Made by a program: the position numbers and the translations under genes
Notes under the pieces: generated by a model
The model's input: only the letters and a program-made list of their open reading frames with translations
Database searches by the model: none
Told to the model about the DNA's origin: nothing
Assembly (NCBI GenBank): GCA_021325095.1
Contig: JAJPHV010000001.1
Span: 1 to 64,000 of the forward strand
Direction of reading: 5' to 3'
From: Chloroflexota bacterium
Lineage (GTDB): Bacteria > Chloroflexota > Anaerolineae > Aggregatilineales > UBA2796
Length of the DNA stretch: 64,000 bases
Shown: positions 16,782 through 27,099 of the stretch, piece after piece
Numbering within the stretch: position 1 is the stretch's first letter
Layout: each line of letters opens with the position of its first letter

Positions 16782-18634
16782 TGCCCAATCACCTCCCGAA
16801 ATTTCTGACTAACGAAGGGTACTTCATCAAGCAAGACTAGATTTCCATCCTTGTCTCTCCGCAGGGTTGGATTGCCCCGCGAATCGTGTCCACACCATTT
16901 CACATCTGCCATAAAAACGTCGTAGTCCTCATTATCTTGTAGCGGAGTGTTTTCAATGAAAACGACACAGACTTTTGCATGAGTGCCGCCCTTTCCACTT
17001 GTTTTGAAGAGTGCTTCAGGCATAGACACAACACCTTTAATCCGAGCACGTTTTCTCAGCAACATGATTACATATTCGTAGGTTGGCATCCCAAAAATGG
17101 ACTCAGGAAGAACAATACCAAGTTTCCCACCGGGTTTTAGCAGTTGTAAACACCGTTCGAGAAACAACACTTGTGGAGGTTGATCTTCGTGAAGCTCAGA
17201 TGTTGGCTCTAACTCTTTAGTGTCTTTGTTGCGCTTCCACTTTTTCCCTAAGTCATATTGAGAGAGGATTGCAGGGCCTTTGACGACAATCTTCTTCCCA
17301 AAGGGAGGGTTTGTCATAACGATGTCAAACGAACCAAGTCGAATTTTCTGCTGCATGAGAGGAGACCAGGTATCTGGTCGAGTGAGCGAGTTCTCACAAA
17401 ATACCCCACCGCGTCCGTCTCCAATCAATGCCATGTATGCTTTGCATACTTTAGCGAGAAAACGATCTTTGTCTATTCCACGAAAGTTATCGTTCGCAAC
17501 TTCATCTTCGCGTTTGACCAGTTGTCGTTCACTCCAACCCTTCTGACTGGCTTCAGCACGAAGTCGCGCCCAGACATAATCAAGCGCAGTGATAAGAAAA
17601 CCACCTGACCCACATGCGGGGTCAATAATCTTGTCACCGGGTTGTGGATCAAGAATCTCTACCATCATTTGCACAACGTTTCGTGGTGTGAAGAATTGCC
17701 CCTCAGACCCACGTAGAGCAGGCCCAATAAAGACTTCAAACGCATCACCTACCGCATCTCGATCCGCTTCCATAACACAATAGTTTTGAAGCTCACCGAC
17801 AACATAGCTCAGGCTTTCTTCATCAAGAGTGATCGTGTCTGTAGTATCAAAAACGTCACCGTAGGCTTTTGTTTTGACATGCTCAAATAATTGTAGAATG
17901 CGTTGTTTTACCGCAGCGCTACTTTCACCAATTCCAGCTCGGAATGTCACTATTTCATTCGGAGCAGTTTCACGCTCATCGTAGATTTTACAAAAGAGGA
18001 TATTGATAATTTCTTGAGCAAGCGCCTCGTCACGAGTGATACCTGTGGTCATCCCGGCAAGATGGTTTCGCAAGTCTTTGAACACTGCCTTTAAGTTCGA
18101 TGGTTTTTTCAAGTCTTTGCGCTTGAAAAGACCAACATCTTCAATTCGCTGTCCATAACGCGGAATATTGGGAAGTTCTTCGTAAGTGCGTGAACCATCT
18201 GGATAGTGAATTTTGCGAAGATAAACGTGTTCATTTCCGTTGAACCACACACCAATTGTGGCAGGAGACATATCCAGATAGAGTTTTAGTTGATTGATAC
18301 CATCACGGCGGCTCTTCTGCTTACACTCGACGACGAGATATAGATTGTCCTCGATGCGGTTATCTGACGTAAATACAGCGATGTCTACCGGGTACGATTT
18401 TTCCTCGTCAGAGGGGCGCTTGCGTACTCGAAATTGTGGACGTGTCTGGAGATGTGGCTTTGGATATGCGTAGTCTTCAACAAGACGGCGGGCAAAGACT
18501 TGTACTGCTTCGACTTCTTCGGGTGTGGCTTTGAGAGTTTGACCACTAATGTAGTCAACCACAGTGTCTTGACTTATGGGTGCAATATCGGTCACGGTAA
18601 AACCCGCCTGTATTTTCACAATTGACTGTTCCAA
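16775..18634 (-). CDS. Nuclease-N6-adenine methylase fusion, BcgI-A-like
   Basis: The protein has 619 residues. The first 150 form a PD-(D/E)XK domain like the N-terminus of type I R subunits (D84, E103, K105; PVDIAV, then LVVECKQ). Residues 170-600 are a type I M-type methylase with SAM loop DPACGSGG (338-345) and catalytic NPPF (442-445). The length matches the nuclease-methylase subunit of type IIB/BcgI-like enzymes, which pair with one S subunit, and no helicase R gene is present. This two-gene system would both methylate and cut without ATP-driven translocation. It could also be a lone methylase with a decayed nuclease, but the triad looks intact. Confidence 0.85.
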   Translation of the reverse strand: MEQSIVKIQAGFTVTDIAPISQDTVVDYISGQTLKATPEEVEAVQVFARRLVEDYAYPKPHLQTRPQFRVRKRPSDEEKSYPVDIAVFTSDNRIEDNLYLVVECKQKSRRDGINQLKLYLDMSPATIGVWFNGNEHVYLRKIHYPDGSRTYEELPNIPRYGQRIEDVGLFKRKDLKKPSNLKAVFKDLRNHLAGMTTGITRDEALAQEIINILFCKIYDERETAPNEIVTFRAGIGESSAAVKQRILQLFEHVKTKAYGDVFDTTDTITLDEESLSYVVGELQNYCVMEADRDAVGDAFEVFIGPALRGSEGQFFTPRNVVQMMVEILDPQPGDKIIDPACGSGGFLITALDYVWARLRAEASQKGWSERQLVKREDEVANDNFRGIDKDRFLAKVCKAYMALIGDGRGGVFCENSLTRPDTWSPLMQQKIRLGSFDIVMTNPPFGKKIVVKGPAILSQYDLGKKWKRNKDTKELEPTSELHEDQPPQVLFLERCLQLLKPGGKLGIVLPESIFGMPTYEYVIMLLRKRARIKGVVSMPEALFKTSGKGGTHAKVCVVFIENTPLQDNEDYDVFMADVKWCGHDSRGNPTLRRDKDGNLVLLDEVPFVSQKFREVIGQW

Positions 18635-18813
18635 ACTGGATTATCGCGTTTTCTCGTAAAAAAGCCAAGTCACTAAAGGGCTGATTATTTAGGCTAGGCG
18701 ATCAAACACCCCAATGTAATGTACATCAAAAACACAAATCGCACTCACCTCGATAGTTGTATTTCCCTTGTTGACTCTGGTACGGGACGCCTGATAGAGT
18801 CCTGACTCAGAGT

Positions 18814-19170
18814 ATGCAACAGCGTTTTAGACAGATACACCGATTCTTTTCCGCTGTCTGGGTATTCGCCTTACTGTTTTGGCGAATATTTTGTTTGTTG
18901 GGCAGACGAGCCGACCTTGAGCGGTTGGTTCGATGGGCAAAGCGCAAGCGATTGACAGGCCCGGAGCGCTGGTATCGCTTGTTGCTCATGGATACTGAGC
19001 GGCTTCTGTCCACCCACAACATGCGCCATCCTCTGTTCTACTCGATCACGATTCTCCTCTACGAAATAGCAAGCAGCTTTGCGCCTCGGCGGTACTACGT
19101 CCGTAAAGGCGCTGCTGCCAAATACTCAGTCCGTAGAAGTAATGAACAATTCTATTTAGGTCTCGCCTAG
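18814..19170 (+). CDS. Hypothetical basic protein upstream of the recombinase
   Basis: The protein has 118 residues with one N-terminal hydrophobic helix (SAVWVFALLFWRIFCLLG), many Arg residues and a Tyr-rich end. No family recognised. It lies 11 bases before the next small gene and is part of a run leading to the recombinase, so it may be part of the integration module. Confidence 0.45.
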   Translation: MQQRFRQIHRFFSAVWVFALLFWRIFCLLGRRADLERLVRWAKRKRLTGPERWYRLLLMDTERLLSTHNMRHPLFYSITILLYEIASSFAPRRYYVRKGAAAKYSVRRSNEQFYLGLA

Positions 19171-19181
19171 AGAAAGGAGTT

Positions 19182-19364
19182 ATGTCACCAACCGCAGCGC
19201 CTTTTGCTTCTCCATCCCCTATTGAGGAGCGCCAAAAGAAGGTTAAAGGGATTGATTTCCCCCGTGCCTACCACGCGCTCATCAAGGGATTCGTGCAGGT
19301 TCAGACCGCACGGAAACTGAAAGACCTTCGACAGACAGATGAAGCACAAGGAGTGCAGCGATGA
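19182..19364 (+). CDS. Small hypothetical protein coupled to the recombinase
   Basis: The protein has 60 residues. A strong GAAAGGAG site precedes the ATG and the stop overlaps the recombinase start by four bases (ATGA). No motif is seen. Position suggests an accessory or directionality factor for the recombinase, but this is only inference from coupling. Confidence 0.6.
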   Translation: MSPTAAPFASPSPIEERQKKVKGIDFPRAYHALIKGFVQVQTARKLKDLRQTDEAQGVQR

Positions 19365-21730
19365 GCCGCCACAATTATAAAAAACAGCCGGAGAGCCAAG
19401 CCTTCCCCAAAGGGGCGAGTGAACTACCCACTAACCGTCCTGTCGCCGTGTACTATCGCCAGTCTACCGATGGGCAGATTGGTAACGTCTCAACCGCCAT
19501 GCAGACTATCGACATGGTGAAGTATCTGGAACAGCGTGGTTGGGCTAAAGACAACATCATCATGATCGACATGGATGGTGGTATCAGTGGGACAACTAAG
19601 ATTGATGAGCGTCCCGGTATGAGAAGTCTCTTTGACCTGATTACCGATGGCAAACTCGGCGCGGTAGCGTGCCAAGATGAAGACCGCTTGTTTCGGGATG
19701 TGACCCAAATTCAGGTCAACACCTTTATCCATGCCTGTAAAGAAACTGGCACGATGGTCTTAACCCCAAGCATGGTCTATGACTTCGCTCACCCGGAAAT
19801 GGGAACATTCTATGTCCGTCAATTCCGCTTCAAATCGGAAATGTCTGCCGAGTACATCATCTCGTATATCAAAGGACGGCTGCATCCCGCCAAGAAGCGC
19901 CTGATGATGGAAGGTAAGTGGGCAGGTTGGAGCGTTCCACTTGGGTTTTTAATCGACATGCGAAAAACGCTGGTCGATGGTAGCGCCAACCCGATGTATC
20001 GCAAGTACACCCCGTATGAACCGTTCGCTCAGATCGTGCGGGAGTGGTACAGCATTTTTCTGGGCAATGCAGGCAACATTCATGCGACGGTCAAACATAT
20101 TTACGAGAACGGCCCGTACTACCCCGACCCCAAGACCACCACTGTTCCTGATGGGTTTCGGTTTGTTCCCTCGTATCGCCTGCGTAACTACGGCAAAGGC
20201 TATTGTTTAGGTGATGTAGGTTTGGTGGGATTATTCAGCAATGCCGCCTACATCGGACACTGGGCAGTCAACGATGTGATTGTCATCAAGGACAACCACC
20301 CACCCATTCTTGATGAGAAGACGTTCTTTCAGGCATTTAACTACCTGTCTGCATTCACGCTGGATGGACACCCAAATCCCGACTATAACCCGTACCAACA
20401 GAACGCTCGACCCACACTGGAAGAACACCGCCGCGTGGAGCGGCCACTCTTCTCTGGAATGCTCTTTAGCGAAGTGAATGGGAAAATTCGCCGGGCAGCC
20501 ACAAACTACAAAAGCAAATTTGAGCAGTACGCCTACGCCGTGTACAACCCATACCCGATTGAAAGCGTACTGTGGTGGAAACGGGCGGACTTCATTGATG
20601 CAGGACTATCCAAACTCCTCTTGGAGAAACTCGAAGTCACCTTCAACGCCGAGGAATGGCAACAGCGACTTGATGAGTTCAAGGGCGAGTTTGATAAAGA
20701 ACGCCGCTACAAGCAGAAGCAACTTGATGCTTTGCAACAGACGATGGACAACTTGCTCTTAAGCCTCGAAAACCTTGACCACCCAGAGATGATTAAACGT
20801 GTTCAGGCTCGCTATACCGAGGCTGAAAAAGAACACAAACGGCTGACCGAAGATGTGTTTTCGGCGACAGCGGAGATGGCACGCATCGAAGCGCTCTCAT
20901 CCCTGCGAGAGATATGCACGCCTGCCTTGAACAATTGGGACGACATGCCCCGTGAAGACAAAATCGTGGTCATCCAGTCTTTTATTGACCGGGTGATGGT
21001 TGAGCCACTTGAGGGGCAAGCCGTTCGGCTGATCGTTGAATGGCGTGACGGTAGCACGGATGAAATCTCCCTTGCCCGACAAGGCACGACCTATCTGCAA
21101 TGGCTCAAGACCGAAGAAGCACGGTTGTTTTCGCTGGTTGATGAAGGTGCGTCACAGCTTGAGATTTGCTCAGTGTTTCCAAATAGAACTTGGGACGCGA
21201 TTCGCCAGAAGGTTTGGTCTGTACGAGGTAAAGGGTCGCTGCAAGTCTCACCAATGCCCATCAAGGATGATGAAACCTATACCGATTACCTCAAGCGCAC
21301 CAATGGCAGCACCGGAGCATACAAAGCCCGAAACGGTGAGCGATGGCATCAAAAAGACCTCGATACGCTCAAGCACATGGTCGAAAGCGGAGCGTCACAA
21401 GTAGACATTGCCGCCGCGTTCCCCCATCGGAATTGGGGCAGACTACGCGCTACGATCACCAAAGTGTGTGGCAGTGAAGCAAACGTGCCCGGTGCAGCAG
21501 TCGAGAATGGCAAATCAGGAGAAATTCGCAAGTATGAGACCTACGAGATGTACTTGCTTAGGAAGCAGCGGGAGAGCCAACAACAGGAGCAAGAAAACGT
21601 AGAAACCAATACACTAGAAGCAGGAGAGGATGCCTTTGCATGTGCGACAACTCAAAATCATCGAGATAGAGCACGCCCCTGTGGGCCAGACTCACTTCGC
21701 CAGGGCGTGGGATGCTGCCGCCCCCGATGA
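19361..21730 (+). CDS. Large serine recombinase 1, integrated in comM
   Basis: The protein has 789 residues. The N-terminal catalytic domain (about 27-180) holds [12 protein letters not shown] with Ser35 as nucleophile. A recombinase domain and a coiled-coil segment ([22 protein letters not shown]) follow. The Cys pairs of the usual zinc ribbon are missing, and the C-terminus instead has two similar segments ([17 protein letters not shown] and [17 protein letters not shown]) like DNA-binding helices. The last 25 or so residues are read through antisense comM sequence, so the gene end sits on the attachment junction. Confidence 0.9.
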   Translation: MSRHNYKKQPESQAFPKGASELPTNRPVAVYYRQSTDGQIGNVSTAMQTIDMVKYLEQRGWAKDNIIMIDMDGGISGTTKIDERPGMRSLFDLITDGKLGAVACQDEDRLFRDVTQIQVNTFIHACKETGTMVLTPSMVYDFAHPEMGTFYVRQFRFKSEMSAEYIISYIKGRLHPAKKRLMMEGKWAGWSVPLGFLIDMRKTLVDGSANPMYRKYTPYEPFAQIVREWYSIFLGNAGNIHATVKHIYENGPYYPDPKTTTVPDGFRFVPSYRLRNYGKGYCLGDVGLVGLFSNAAYIGHWAVNDVIVIKDNHPPILDEKTFFQAFNYLSAFTLDGHPNPDYNPYQQNARPTLEEHRRVERPLFSGMLFSEVNGKIRRAATNYKSKFEQYAYAVYNPYPIESVLWWKRADFIDAGLSKLLLEKLEVTFNAEEWQQRLDEFKGEFDKERRYKQKQLDALQQTMDNLLLSLENLDHPEMIKRVQARYTEAEKEHKRLTEDVFSATAEMARIEALSSLREICTPALNNWDDMPREDKIVVIQSFIDRVMVEPLEGQAVRLIVEWRDGSTDEISLARQGTTYLQWLKTEEARLFSLVDEGASQLEICSVFPNRTWDAIRQKVWSVRGKGSLQVSPMPIKDDETYTDYLKRTNGSTGAYKARNGERWHQKDLDTLKHMVESGASQVDIAAAFPHRNWGRLRATITKVCGSEANVPGAAVENGKSGEIRKYETYEMYLLRKQRESQQQEQENVETNTLEAGEDAFACATTQNHRDRARPCGPDSLRQGVGCCRPR

Positions 21731-21989
21731 GACCAGCCTGACTGATGGTGTGGTGCGGCGCACGGAAAGGCCGGCGCTGCACGAGCGCTTTGCCGGGCGG
21801 GAGCTTGTCGGCTACTGAATAGATGCGCGTCACCTCCAGCGCTTCCTGGGGCGAGAGCGGCGGCAGGATGCCCGGCAGTGCTCGCGCGATCAGCGTTTTA
21901 CCCGCGCCAGGAGGGCCGGCCATGAGCAGGTGGTGGTTGCCCGCTGCGGCCACTTCCATCGCACGTTTCATGTACTCCTGTCCTTTGAC
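21655..21989 (-). pseudogene. comM: Internal fragment of comM (Mg-chelatase-like ATPase), cut at both ends
   Basis: On the - strand the frame reads [17 protein letters not shown], then PPGAGKT (Walker A), FRAPHHT and GVLYLDD (Walker B), all hallmarks of ComM/YifB. Similarity begins at about 21989 and stops abruptly at about 21655 after LDD, where foreign sequence follows. The flanks on both sides are recombinase gene ends. ComM is a helicase-like ATPase used in natural transformation and a frequent integration target. The fragment cannot make a working protein; the rest of the gene is not in the window. Confidence 0.88.
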
Positions 21990-23713
21990 GTGCTCACTAC
22001 CGGATCAGGCGCGATTGGGAAAAAGCCCTCTGCAATGACTCCCTTTATCTCAAACCAGCCCTCTTTGGTATTGAGTACAATTTCATCCACAAGCAGTTTA
22101 ACCAACTGGTGTTTGAGAGTAAATGGCGCATTTGCTAGGTCAACGGAGTTCCTCGCCTGGTCAAGTAGCCGTATGGTAGCCTCCTTTTTCTCTGCTAACT
22201 CTTCGGGGGTTAGTACCTGGCTGCGAAGGTGCTGCAACTCACGGGCCAGGGTGTCGCGCTGTTTTGTTAAGCACTGCCTCTCTGCTGCAAATTCCTCCGC
22301 CGTGAATGCTTCTGCCAGGTATGCTTTATAGAGCTTGTCAGCTTCCGCTGCCTTCTGCCTTATCTCGCGTTCAACGAATGCGATTTGTTCGTGCACTGCC
22401 TTCACAGCATCTCCGGCGTACTTTGCATCAATCGCTGCCGCGACAATCTCAGGATTCAGAAGCGCCTCGGAAATTACAGCCCATACACGAGCATCCAAAA
22501 CTTCGCAGCGGATACTTGGCTGTCCGCAAGGCTTTGCCGCACGTTTAGCCGGGGTCGTGTGGATTTTTGAACAAAAGTATCGCTGCACCTGCTTGTATTG
22601 TCGTTGCTGCGGGCGGATTGAAGATGTATGCCCGTGATAGCGCCAGCCGCATGTGGCACAGCGGATCAGGCCAGTCAAAAGGTACGTATACCGTTTGTTG
22701 CGCCTGGCAAAGCCCTTGTTCTTGAACAGATTCTTGTTCGCCAGTTCCCACGTTGCCTCATCAACGATGGCAGGGACTTTTGTCCGAATCCACTCTGACT
22801 CTGGCCTCTCGCACGACCTCCACTTGCGTATCGGTATCCCGTTTTTGTCCGGGACGGTTATCCGTTCTCGGCGGTATCGATTGGCAATGTATTCACCCTT
22901 GTAGAGCGGATTCCTAATGATTTTAATAATCGTTCGCCCTCCCCATGTTGCTGCGCGGGGTGGTTTGAAGCGTCGGTCAACCTTTGCTCGCTCATCGAGC
23001 GCTTTCACCAGTTCATATGAGGACATGCCCTTGTTGGCAATAGCATCGTAGATGAAGCGAATAACAATGGCAGTATCCTCGCAAATGGCATAGCACGTTT
23101 CCTTGCGAGCCTCAATTGTATTTTGGCGGCCTTGGGGGTCAACCAGTTTTAGGCCAAGCGCAGGAATTTTGGTCGTGATGCGGCCTCGCTTGGCTTTCTT
23201 AAGCATCCCCTCCCGCATTCGCTCTATTTCGTGCTCCATGCCCTCCTGGGCGATCATACCCATGACTGCCCGTTCAACTCGTGAATAAAAGGGTTTCCAG
23301 AATACGTCCTTAATGCCGTGTTCTCGCATCTCATGAAGCAAATAGCCCTGATGCCAATCAGCGTTTCTCGATAGGCGATCCAGGTGTTCCATCACAATGA
23401 CATCAGCGCGCCGATTCTGTGATCGGATTTCTGCTCGCAACTTCGACAAGGCAGGCCGCCCTTCAAATTCAAAGCCGGAATCATCGTCGGCAAAAACGAG
23501 ATCCCAGGGGATTTTGTAGCCTTTTTCAGTGGCAACCTGGTGGCAATGCTCTATCTGACGGGGAAGACCTGAACGGCCTTCTTCTGCCTGGCCGTCGCTT
23601 GAAACACGGATGTAGAGGTACGCGGGCGTTCCGTTGGGATCGCCGATTGAACCATTTGTAGCCAGCGCATCAAAGTCATCCTTAAACGCTTGCAAGGACT
23701 TTGGCTTTGCCAT
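21968..23713 (-). CDS. Large serine recombinase 2, integrated in comM
   Basis: The protein has 581 residues (start at 23713; the longer frame adds three residues). The catalytic domain has [11 protein letters not shown] with the nucleophile in RVSS. A recombinase domain follows, then a zinc ribbon (CATCGW, then CSK and PCGQPSIRC) and a coiled-coil tail. The last nine codons (STSKDRST) overlap the comM remnant in another frame, so the attachment junction is at the gene's 3' end. An excisionase-like gene lies upstream in the same direction. This is the integrase of the right island. Confidence 0.92.
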   Translation of the reverse strand: MAKPKSLQAFKDDFDALATNGSIGDPNGTPAYLYIRVSSDGQAEEGRSGLPRQIEHCHQVATEKGYKIPWDLVFADDDSGFEFEGRPALSKLRAEIRSQNRRADVIVMEHLDRLSRNADWHQGYLLHEMREHGIKDVFWKPFYSRVERAVMGMIAQEGMEHEIERMREGMLKKAKRGRITTKIPALGLKLVDPQGRQNTIEARKETCYAICEDTAIVIRFIYDAIANKGMSSYELVKALDERAKVDRRFKPPRAATWGGRTIIKIIRNPLYKGEYIANRYRRERITVPDKNGIPIRKWRSCERPESEWIRTKVPAIVDEATWELANKNLFKNKGFARRNKRYTYLLTGLIRCATCGWRYHGHTSSIRPQQRQYKQVQRYFCSKIHTTPAKRAAKPCGQPSIRCEVLDARVWAVISEALLNPEIVAAAIDAKYAGDAVKAVHEQIAFVEREIRQKAAEADKLYKAYLAEAFTAEEFAAERQCLTKQRDTLARELQHLRSQVLTPEELAEKKEATIRLLDQARNSVDLANAPFTLKHQLVKLLVDEIVLNTKEGWFEIKGVIAEGFFPIAPDPVVSTSKDRST

Positions 23714-23754
23714 GAGGTACAATCCTCGTTTGTTCAGTTTACGGACTGGACGAG

Positions 23755-23819
23755 CCGCCTAGCGTTTGCCTACCAAGCCGTCGCTAGGCGGTAATAATCT
23801 CAGCAGCACACTGTGCTGC
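23755..23819. repeat. Two perfect inverted repeats between recombinase 2 and xis
   Basis: CCGCCTAGCG (23755-23764) pairs with CGCTAGGCGG (23782-23791). GCAGCACA (23803-23810) pairs with TGTGCTGC (23812-23819) around one base. No T-run follows on the - strand, so simple termination is unlikely. They could be binding sites or mRNA hairpins. Confidence 0.55.
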
Positions 23820-23831
23820 CCCTAACAATAT

Positions 23832-24062
23832 CTATCCACCTCCTTCCTCGCCTTCTGGTTTTGCTGGATACCGGATTGCCATGTCAGGCCGATAGTCTTC
23901 TCGCTTCCAGCGCTCTATATCGCTGGCATAAACAAAACGGCTCCGGCCAAGTTTCACGCTCTTTATCTTGCCGCTCCTGGCCGCAAGAAACATGGTGCTG
24001 CGCGCAACACCTGCGCGCTTTGCGGCTTCTGGCACTGGTAGTAGCTCATTCACGTCATCCAT
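23832..24062 (-). CDS. Excisionase-like helix-turn-helix protein
   Basis: The protein has 76 residues with a MerR/Xis-type winged helix (LLPVPEAAKRAGVARSTMFL, then SVKLGRSRFVYASDIERW). Such proteins near serine integrases often act as directionality factors that permit excision; others are plain regulators. It is 118 bases upstream of recombinase 2, same strand. Confidence 0.8.
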   Translation of the reverse strand: MDDVNELLPVPEAAKRAGVARSTMFLAARSGKIKSVKLGRSRFVYASDIERWKREDYRPDMAIRYPAKPEGEEGGG

Positions 24063-24623
24063 CGTAAGACCTGTGTTTTACATTGTCAAGGGTAATGCGA
24101 CAAACTCTAACCTTACAAGACCAAAAAGGACAAGGGCACTGCTACTGAAGTTTGTTCGCCTCACCGTGCATTTCCTGGTTATGCTCACACTCATGCTGAC
24201 CACCTACGTTTGTGGCGTCTAACATTTGTAGTAACCAACTGATGAGTTCCAGCGTTGCAAAAACAACAACTCGTGGAATCTGCCTGACATCACTGGTTTC
24301 TCTAGGTGTCCTATGAGTTGAAGCCATTCCTGGTTGTCCCCTCGTCACACAAACCCCACACCTTTTCGGCGAATATTTCTTTGGTAACGCACGGGTCTAG
24401 CAACTCGCCTTTTGCGGTGATGGTGCGCTAGACTGAGAGGGCGCGAAGTGTTTTCCTTTCGTAGTCCACACGGCAAGCTGGACTGCGACGCGCCGTATGC
24501 TGGCAACTACGGTGTGATCCCTGCCATACCCGTGCCAGTAAGGTTTGACAGGTGATTAAGCGAAGCCTTCGCACATGGGCTGCCCGATCAAGAGGGTAGC
24601 CCATTTTATGGGTTTATGGGGCG
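24063..24623. other. Gene-free 561 bases with one hairpin
   Basis: No coding frame is convincing here. A hairpin at 24575-24604 (ATGGGCT-G-CCC with GGG-T-AGCCCAT) is followed by TTTTAT on the + strand. On the - strand, where the flanking genes are read, no T-run follows. GCGAAG/CTTCGC at 24560-24572 forms a smaller palindrome. Confidence 0.5.
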
Positions 24624-25544
24624 TTACCCCTGCGGAAACAGTGAGTGCAATCCCGACCTCTGAGCAATCTGCCAAACAGGAGCCACCAGAATATCAGTAT
24701 CCGGGCGCTGAATATCAGACAGCAATGCGAACCAAAATCGGTTCTCACCGCCCGCCGCTTCGGTAGTTGCCTTGAGATTTGCCAGCCGCCGCTCCCCTAA
24801 CGTGACCGTCAGGACACGCAGGGATCGCGTGCCATAGCGCGCTTCATACTTTCCGCCTCGGTGATACTCGATATATGCCTCAATCTTCGTTTTGAACCGG
24901 GAATTTTGCTCCGTTGCTCTATCGAGTTCGAGCATGAAGTGCGTGGTTCCCTGGGGCGTGCCGGAGACAACAAAATAGCCATCGGGCAGTATGGCGGCTG
25001 GCTCCTTGTGGCCTTTGAGCGAAACCCGGTCATAGCCGCTGCTTTTTATTTCAGTTTCCCCTGTCCAGCGCAGCCCATACCCATGACTGCGGCAAGCAAG
25101 CTCAACCGCAAGCCTTACCTCACTGATTGCAATTGAATGCTCAAGGAATTCATTGCGAAGGTCACGGCTGGATGCGTACCATTTCGGCTCAATCCCGTAC
25201 TGAATCCGCAGCGCCTCCGCGCCTCTATGCCCTAGCGAGTAGATGGCAGTCGAGTTCTGCAACCCGCCTCGTGTTGGCAAAAAGTGGCGTTCCAAATAGT
25301 GGTTGTCAAACATTTTTGCCAAAGTTCTGGCGGCTCTGCTGCGTGCGCCTGGGTTCACACCAAAAAACAGCCGTTGTATCTGCCCCTGCGTCATTACACG
25401 GTACTCGTAGACGGCCTTAACGATCTCGCACACGCGCTCGGTTTCTACCATACGCGGCGGATTCTCAGCGCGTTGGTCGCGCCGCCGCCGTTGGCGCGGC
25501 TTTGAGTTTTCTCCGGTCTGGTAGCTTGATTTTGTCGTCTGCAT
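24624..25544 (-). CDS. Replic_Relax (replication-relaxation) family protein
   Basis: A 306-residue protein. An N-terminal winged helix (EYRVMTQGQIQRLFFG, then AARTLAKMFDNHYLER) and a central FLEHSIAISEVRLAVELA followed by ILPDGYFVV and FMLELDRATE fit this family, which occurs in plasmids and integrative elements of Gram-positive bacteria and Chloroflexota. Its role in transfer or replication is presumed. The ATG at 25544 sits after GAGGACAGG and clear of the ATPase stop at 25558; the longer frame would overlap it by more than 200 bases. A 56-bp piece (24702-24757) recurs at 41509-41564. Confidence 0.78.
   Translation of the reverse strand: MQTTKSSYQTGENSKPRQRRRRDQRAENPPRMVETERVCEIVKAVYEYRVMTQGQIQRLFFGVNPGARSRAARTLAKMFDNHYLERHFLPTRGGLQNSTAIYSLGHRGAEALRIQYGIEPKWYASSRDLRNEFLEHSIAISEVRLAVELACRSHGYGLRWTGETEIKSSGYDRVSLKGHKEPAAILPDGYFVVSGTPQGTTHFMLELDRATEQNSRFKTKIEAYIEYHRGGKYEARYGTRSLRVLTVTLGERRLANLKATTEAAGGENRFWFALLSDIQRPDTDILVAPVWQIAQRSGLHSLFPQG
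24702..24757. repeat. 56-bp repeat, copy 1 (inside the Replic_Relax gene)
   Basis: Identical over 56 bases, in inverted orientation, to 41509-41564. It begins CGGGCGCTGAATATC and ends CACCGCCCGCCG. Identity stops on both sides. Confidence 0.9.
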
Positions 25545-25557
25545 CCTGTCCTCGCCA

Positions 25558-27099
25558 CTATACGTCAAAGAACTCGCTGTAGTCCAGTGTGTCGTCGTCA
25601 TCCTTTCCATTTTTGGCTGTGCCTGGGAGCAACAGAAGTGGCTTACGTGGTTTCGCCTCTGCCTTACTCCCCTGCTTCGCCACTCCCGCTCGCTTGGCAA
25701 GAGCCATCTCTTGGGCCAAGAGAAGTCCTGGGAGAGCCTGAGCGTTGGGCAAGTCTTCGATGTTGGCAACTGACAGAGTGCGGATCAGGTGTGCGCCGGG
25801 CTGCCCTCGCTGCTTCCACCACACCATGCGGTCTGGAAGCTGCGTAAGACGCCTGATCTCCTGCTCGTATAGTTCCTGCATGGGTGTCCACACAATTTCC
25901 TGCTCGGTGGTGTACGGAAACCACTTAATACCAGTGGGCACGCGACGCTGTTTAACTTCCTTTGGTTGATTTAGAGGCGGCGTGAATAGCTCTCGCACGA
26001 TAACCTGCGCGTCATGGTCTGACAGACGAAAAGAGAAAATCGATTGGACAGTGTTTATGACTGAGCGGATTAGTGGCTCAGTCTTCGGGTTTCCCGCCAC
26101 CTCCTGGGTCACGAGTGACAGCGATAAACCATATTTGCGGCTTTGGGCAATGATGCGGATCATCGCCTCGCTCATGTACGCCGTGAACTCATCACAGATC
26201 AGATAAAACTGTGTCCTCTCGTGGTCGGCTAAATGCTGGCGGCTGTACCCGGCCTGCTCGAACGCCGAGATAAGAAACGCGCACAACAGGGCGCTTGCCC
26301 CTTCTCCAAGCACACCCTTTGGTGCATTCACCAGCACAATCGCGCCCATGTCCATGAGTTCCCGAATGTTGACTGTGGCTGGCCCGCCGAACATTGCTGC
26401 AATGGCCGGGAGTGCCACAAAGCGGCCCAAACGGTTGAGCGTACTTTCAACCATTGCGAGGGCTTCCCTTTCGCTGCCGTTTCGCGCCTGAGCGGGAAAT
26501 TCTGTCAGAAAATATTGGTTAAGTTCGGCGTGATTGAGCGACGAAACAATACGCTCTCGGAATGCTCGGTCTGTCAGAAATTGCGGTACGTCAACTAAAC
26601 TACGCTTGGCAAGCGATAGTGCTAGGAATGTGTGGTACGACACACGGTACATGCGCACAACGGTTGTCGGTTCTTCGTGGAAAACGGTGGTAATGAGGTG
26701 GGCAAGATTATCGGCTTTTTGTTCAGCAACATCACCGGGGTATAGCTGCAACGGGTTCACCCGTGCCGACCATTGGTGCGTGGGGTCAAAGATGTACAGT
26801 AACTCATTGATCGCCGGGTACTGCTGCGACAAGGCCGCCAGACGCACCCTCATGTTTCTTGTCAGGTCGCCTGTGTTGTCGATGATGGCGTAGCCGCTTT
26901 TAGAATGGCCTGTGACGCGCCGTAGTGCATCCAGAACCGCCAGACTTTCGATCAGCCTACTTTTGCCACTTCCTGTCGCGCCAATGGTTAACGAGTGCCG
27001 TCCTCGAATGGCGTCGGGAAGGCCCATCGGCCCTCCCAAACGCTGGTTGGCAGTCTCGGCCAATAGTTCATTCCAGGGCCAGGGAAGTTTAGGCTGCAC
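25558..27099 (-). CDS. VirD4/TraG-like DNA transfer ATPase
   Basis: The protein has 513 residues. Walker A GATGSGKS lies at about residues 40-47 and a Walker B-like FYLICDEFTAYM near 300, with the AQSRKYGLSLSLVTQ segment typical of coupling proteins. This class pumps DNA through a conjugation channel. No N-terminal membrane helices are present; they may be supplied by the two membrane genes upstream. The GTG at 27099 is chosen for its AGGAGGT site five bases away; the longer ATG frame at 27186 would overlap the upstream gene by almost 100 bases. Confidence 0.85.
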   Translation of the reverse strand: MQPKLPWPWNELLAETANQRLGGPMGLPDAIRGRHSLTIGATGSGKSRLIESLAVLDALRRVTGHSKSGYAIIDNTGDLTRNMRVRLAALSQQYPAINELLYIFDPTHQWSARVNPLQLYPGDVAEQKADNLAHLITTVFHEEPTTVVRMYRVSYHTFLALSLAKRSLVDVPQFLTDRAFRERIVSSLNHAELNQYFLTEFPAQARNGSEREALAMVESTLNRLGRFVALPAIAAMFGGPATVNIRELMDMGAIVLVNAPKGVLGEGASALLCAFLISAFEQAGYSRQHLADHERTQFYLICDEFTAYMSEAMIRIIAQSRKYGLSLSLVTQEVAGNPKTEPLIRSVINTVQSIFSFRLSDHDAQVIVRELFTPPLNQPKEVKQRRVPTGIKWFPYTTEQEIVWTPMQELYEQEIRRLTQLPDRMVWWKQRGQPGAHLIRTLSVANIEDLPNAQALPGLLLAQEMALAKRAGVAKQGSKAEAKPRKPLLLLPGTAKNGKDDDDTLDYSEFFDV

